Part shown: positions 61,257-64,000 of the stretch, one piece after another
Layout: each line of letters opens with the position of its first letter
How positions within the stretch are numbered: position 1 is the stretch's first letter
Assembly: GCF_030817015.1 (NCBI RefSeq)
Contig: NZ_JAUSYS010000001.1
Span: 930,001 to 994,000 of the forward strand
DNA length: 64,000 nucleotides
DNA from: Arthrobacter sp. V1I7
GTDB taxonomy: Bacteria > Actinomycetota > Actinomycetes > Actinomycetales > Micrococcaceae
Reading direction: 5' to 3'
Position numbers and translations under genes: made by a program
The notes under the pieces: model-generated
The model's database searches: none
What the model saw: only the letters and a program-made list of their open reading frames with translations
Told to the model about the DNA's origin: nothing

Positions 61257-62342
61257 GTGGCTCTTACTATTGGCATCGTCGGACTGCCCAACGTCGGCAA
61301 ATCAACTCTTTTCAACGCACTGACCCGCAACCAGGTGCTCGCAGCGAACTACCCGTTCGCGACGATCGAACCCAACATCGGTGTCGTGAACCTGCCCGAC
61401 CCCAGGCTGGAAAAGCTCGCCGGGATCTTCGGCTCCGCCCGGCTGCTGCCCGCTCCCGTGTCCTTCGTGGACATCGCCGGGATCGTCAAAGGCGCGTCGG
61501 AGGGCGAAGGCCTGGGAAACAAGTTCCTCGCCAACATCCGTGAGGCCGAGGCCATCGCCCAGGTTGTCCGTGTGTTCGATGACCCCGACGTCATCCACGT
61601 TGACGGCAAGGTCGACCCCCGCTCGGACATGGAGACCATCAACACCGAGCTGATCCTGGCCGACCTGCAGACCATCGAAAACGCCATCCCCCGGATCGAA
61701 AAAGAAGTCAAGATCAAGAAGCGTGAAGCTGCCGAGCTCGCTGCCATCAAGGCGGCCCAGGCGGTACTGGAGCGCGGTGACACCATCTTTGCATCGGTCA
61801 AGAGCGACAAGCTGGAGATGGAGCACCTCAAGGAGCTCAGCCTCCTGACGGCCAAGCCCTTCATCTATGTCTTCAACGCCGACGAGGGAATCCTCGGCAG
61901 CCCGGAAAAACAGGAAGAACTGCGGGCCATGGTTGCCCCGGCGGACGCCATCTTCCTGGACGCCAAGCTCGAATCCGACCTCGTCGAACTGGACGAGGAA
62001 GAAGCCCGCGAGATGCTGGAAATGAACGGCCAGGACGAATCCGGCCTCGACCAGCTGGCACGCGTCGGATTCCACACCCTGGGGCTCCAGACCTACCTCA
62101 CGGCAGGACCCAAGGAAACCCGGGCGTGGACCATCCACCGGGGGGACACCGCCCCGCAGGCCGCCGGTGTAATCCACTCCGATTTCCAGCGCGGCTTCAT
62201 CAAGGCGGAGGTCGTCTCCTTCGAGGATCTGCTCGAAGCGGGCTCCATGGCAGAGGCCAAGGCCCGGGGCAAGGTCCGGATCGAAGGCAAGGAATATGTC
62301 ATGGCCGACGGCGACGTGGTGGAGTTCCGCTTCAACGTCTGA
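61257..62342 (+). CDS. ychF: redox-regulated ATPase YchF
   Basis: The 361-residue Obg-family P-loop protein is complete: G1 GLPNVGKST, NYPFATIEPN, DIAGIVKGASEGEGLGNKFL and a TGS-like C-terminal domain ending YVMADGDVVEFRFNV. YchF prefers ATP to GTP because the NKxD motif is changed (NADE here). GTG 61257 is used because VALTIGIVGLPNVGKST is the normal N-terminus; ATG 61251 would add two residues. An integrase gene starts its 3' end 31 bp downstream, convergent. Confidence 0.96.
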   Translation: MALTIGIVGLPNVGKSTLFNALTRNQVLAANYPFATIEPNIGVVNLPDPRLEKLAGIFGSARLLPAPVSFVDIAGIVKGASEGEGLGNKFLANIREAEAIAQVVRVFDDPDVIHVDGKVDPRSDMETINTELILADLQTIENAIPRIEKEVKIKKREAAELAAIKAAQAVLERGDTIFASVKSDKLEMEHLKELSLLTAKPFIYVFNADEGILGSPEKQEELRAMVAPADAIFLDAKLESDLVELDEEEAREMLEMNGQDESGLDQLARVGFHTLGLQTYLTAGPKETRAWTIHRGDTAPQAAGVIHSDFQRGFIKAEVVSFEDLLEAGSMAEAKARGKVRIEGKEYVMADGDVVEFRFNV

Positions 62343-62373
62343 TATCGCCCGTTTTCCCTTACAAACAAAGGGA

Positions 62374-63423
62374 TCAGGCCCCGCCAGTCCGCAGGGAGTC
62401 CGCAGAAATCCCGAGAGCTTCGTTCATCATGGCCCCGGCAGCGGACCTTGTGCGGTCTTCCGCCGTCGGCCAAAGGTGCGAATACGTGTTCAGGGTGGTG
62501 GTGGCCTTGGCATGGCCCAGTGCCCTTTGCACGGTCACAACATCGCATCCGGCAGCGATCAGGCCCGAAGCGTAGAAGTGCCTCAGGTCATGCAGCTTGA
62601 CGTCTGAGAGCCCCGCAGCCTTGACGGTCTTCCGCCACCAGTAGCCGGAAGTGTTCTGATGGGGAGGCAGGCCGCCGTCCCCGATGAAAAGCCACTGGTG
62701 AACGCTGTGAACCCCGACGTGCTCGACGTGCTGGGCGAGCATCTGCACCAGGGCATCAGGGATATGCACAAGACGCTCCGAACCGTACTTCGGAGGAGTG
62801 ATGGACACCTGGCCCGCGCCAGCGCGTTGAACTTGCCTCTGAACGTTGAGGGTCCGGTGCAGGAAATCGATGTCGGAAAGCTGCACCGCGGCAGCCTCGC
62901 CCAGCCTCAGCCCGGCGAAAGCGCACATGGCTACGAAGGGCCTGAACCAATCGTCAGAGGCCTCCAGAAGCTTCCCAACATCGGAGGGGGAGGGTATGAG
63001 CATTGCGTGCTCGGCCTTGCGTCCACGGGGCAGGGAGACCCCCTCAGCAGGGTCTGCGGCAAGGCACCTGTCGTTGCGGGCACCATGAAGCACGGACCGC
63101 ACGTTGTTCAGTCGGGTTTTGATCGTCCCGGCAGCCAAGCCGTCCTGACTCATCTTCTTGACCCATGTCTCCACATGGGAGCGCTTCAGGTTGCGGAACT
63201 CGACGTTGGCAAAAGTGCAGGAACGCACTGCAAGGCTCATGGCCTTGGCAGTCCCAGCCGCCCATATCTGGCGTTTTGACCAGTCCTCGAAGAAAGCGGG
63301 GAGAGTAATCGTTCCAGCCTTTGGGCCCACGTACGTGCCGGTGACGACCGCGGTGGTTACTTCGTTCAGCCACTTCTGAGCGTCGATCTTCCGGGCGAAA
63401 TGCCGGGCGTGTTCTTTGCCCAC
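62374..63423 (-). CDS. tyrosine-type site-specific integrase, N-terminus shortened
   Basis: The 349-residue recombinase has a core-binding domain (about 40-125, DWSKRQIWAAGTAKAMSLAV) and a catalytic domain with AGLRLGEA (Arg), HDLRHFYAS (His-x-x-Arg), GHAKATTTLNTYSHL (His and the Tyr nucleophile). All catalytic residues seem present. Relatives I recall carry about 25 more residues of the arm-binding domain before GKEHARHFARKIDAQKW; here the frame begins with GTG in that block and upstream sequence is unrelated, so the gene is 5' truncated or restarted. It marks an integrated element at the right end of the window. Confidence 0.85.
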   Translation of the reverse strand: MGKEHARHFARKIDAQKWLNEVTTAVVTGTYVGPKAGTITLPAFFEDWSKRQIWAAGTAKAMSLAVRSCTFANVEFRNLKRSHVETWVKKMSQDGLAAGTIKTRLNNVRSVLHGARNDRCLAADPAEGVSLPRGRKAEHAMLIPSPSDVGKLLEASDDWFRPFVAMCAFAGLRLGEAAAVQLSDIDFLHRTLNVQRQVQRAGAGQVSITPPKYGSERLVHIPDALVQMLAQHVEHVGVHSVHQWLFIGDGGLPPHQNTSGYWWRKTVKAAGLSDVKLHDLRHFYASGLIAAGCDVVTVQRALGHAKATTTLNTYSHLWPTAEDRTRSAAGAMMNEALGISADSLRTGGA

Positions 63424-63570
63424 CGATGTGGATCACAGCGATAAGTGGCCGCGTTTTCGCAGCGTTAAATGTCACCCGTGGTGCCCCGTTAACGATCCTT
63501 CATCGGGCGTAGGTTCATCAGTGATCTGTCCCGGTCTGGCTGCTACCGGCTGGCTTGTGCGGGGGTCCTG
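63424..63570. other. junction between integrase and SMR genes
   Basis: About 150 bp without a gene. It contains lower-GC sequence unlike the flanking genes and probably includes the breakpoint that removed the integrase N-terminus. No tRNA or clear att repeat is seen. Confidence 0.4.
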
Positions 63571-63888
63571 TTAGTGAGCTGCGCCGAGCTCGACGAGCAG
63601 GACGCCGCCGATTACGAGGATTATTCCAAGGCCCATTAGCCAGGTGAGGGGTTCTTTGAACAGGAATTTGGAGATGATGGCCGTGAGGGCGACGCCTGCA
63701 GCTGCCCAGATACCGTAGGACACGCCCAGGGGAAGACCGTTGGAGAGGGTGAGGGTGAGCATCATGAAGGCGACGAGGTAGCCGACGGCGACGGCGCCAT
63801 ACCAGCGTTTGTTGTCGACAGCGAGGCGAAGGCTAACGGTGCCGGCGACTTCGAAGATGATTGCGCCGGTGAGGAACAGGTAGGCCAT
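63571..63888 (-). CDS. SMR family small multidrug/quaternary-ammonium efflux protein
   Basis: The 105-residue protein has four helices. The essential membrane Glu lies in GAIIFEVAGTVSLRLA (residue 13), and GVSYGIWAAAGVALTAIISKFLFKEPLTW is the typical helix 3-4 region. ATG 63888 is chosen: it overlaps the stop of the upstream SMR gene (TAATG), showing a coupled pair like EbrAB or other heterodimeric SMR systems. GC content is lower than in the core genes. Confidence 0.92.
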   Translation of the reverse strand: MAYLFLTGAIIFEVAGTVSLRLAVDNKRWYGAVAVGYLVAFMMLTLTLSNGLPLGVSYGIWAAAGVALTAIISKFLFKEPLTWLMGLGIILVIGGVLLVELGAAH

Positions 63889-64000
63889 TATGCGGACTCG
63901 GCTTTCTTGTGTGCGGCTTGAGCTCCGAGTTCGACGCATAGGACCCCGGCGATGATGACGACGATGCCGATACCCATAAGGAAAGTGAGCGGCTCACCGA
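63888..64000 (-). CDS. SMR family efflux protein, C-terminal part (cut by window end)
   Basis: The last 36 codons read GEPLTFLMGIGIVVIIAGVLCVELGAQAAHKKAESA, a helix 4 plus tail very similar to the neighbouring SMR protein. The TAA stop at 63888-63890 shares its A with the next ATG. Together they probably form a heterodimeric pump. Confidence 0.9.
   Translation of the reverse strand, partial: GEPLTFLMGIGIVVIIAGVLCVELGAQAAHKKAESA

Overview
The window reads as chromosomal DNA of a high-GC actinobacterium, most likely a member of the Micrococcaceae close to Arthrobacter/Pseudarthrobacter. That placement is inferred from protein similarity remembered by eye, very high GC at third codon positions, GTG/TTG starts, many apparently leaderless genes, and actinobacterial gene order. 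No database search was run. There is no rRNA, no CRISPR array and one tRNA (Ala, anticodon CGC).

Layout. 1-8.6 kb: 3' end of tsaD, a YbdK-type carboxylate-amine ligase, a GH3 lipoprotein, a shikimate-dehydrogenase-like enzyme, a THUMP-like methyltransferase, and groES-groL under two CIRCE operators. 8.8-24 kb: an OafB-like acyltransferase and the GMP-synthesis genes guaB, guaB3 and guaA, interspersed with an ABC exporter, glpD, a PTS IIA protein, a decayed IS1634-type transposase, a DUF222/HNH (13E12-type) protein and a SURF1 gene. The tsaD-groESL-guaB-guaB3-guaA order resembles M. tuberculosis. 24-28.5 kb: a 1440-residue helicase/nuclease-like protein whose Walker motifs are altered. 28.5-33.5 kb: a SAF-domain protein, a Ruc-like zinc ribbon, 5-formyl-THF cyclo-ligase, galU, a RimJ-like acetyltransferase and SepX/GlpR; the glp/moeA gene usually found after galU is absent here. 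33.5-35.3 kb: a decay zone around tRNA-Ala with a broken NAD(P)-binding oxidoreductase and a frameshifted RelE-like toxin. 35.3-49.8 kb: a metallopeptidase lipoprotein, an ABC-F protein preceded by a leader peptide and a terminator hairpin, CorA, two Lrp/AsnC regulators each divergent from a metabolic or transport gene, a divergent MFS/LysR pair, nitronate monooxygenase, an N-acetylglucosamine-kinase-like protein, pirin and NUDIX. 50.1-53.7 kb: a complete OpuC-like compatible-solute ABC operon. 53.8-62.3 kb: alaA, ppk2, xseAB, ispH, rmuC and ychF. 62.4-64 kb: a tyrosine integrase lacking its usual N-terminus and a pair of SMR efflux genes, the second cut by the window end.

Three patterns cut across the gene list. 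(1) About twenty genes have a TANNNT-like -10 element 6-8 nt before the start codon, so the first transcribed base should be at or near the start codon. (2) Short tandem duplications (14-74 bp units) gather in intergenic DNA, especially between convergent genes, and twice have copied the end of a gene including its stop codon. (3) The ABC-F gene has a 38-codon leader ORF that passes through a strong terminator hairpin and overlaps the ABC-F start by ATGA, the layout expected of an antibiotic-sensing attenuator; this is the best candidate for an undescribed regulatory system in the window.
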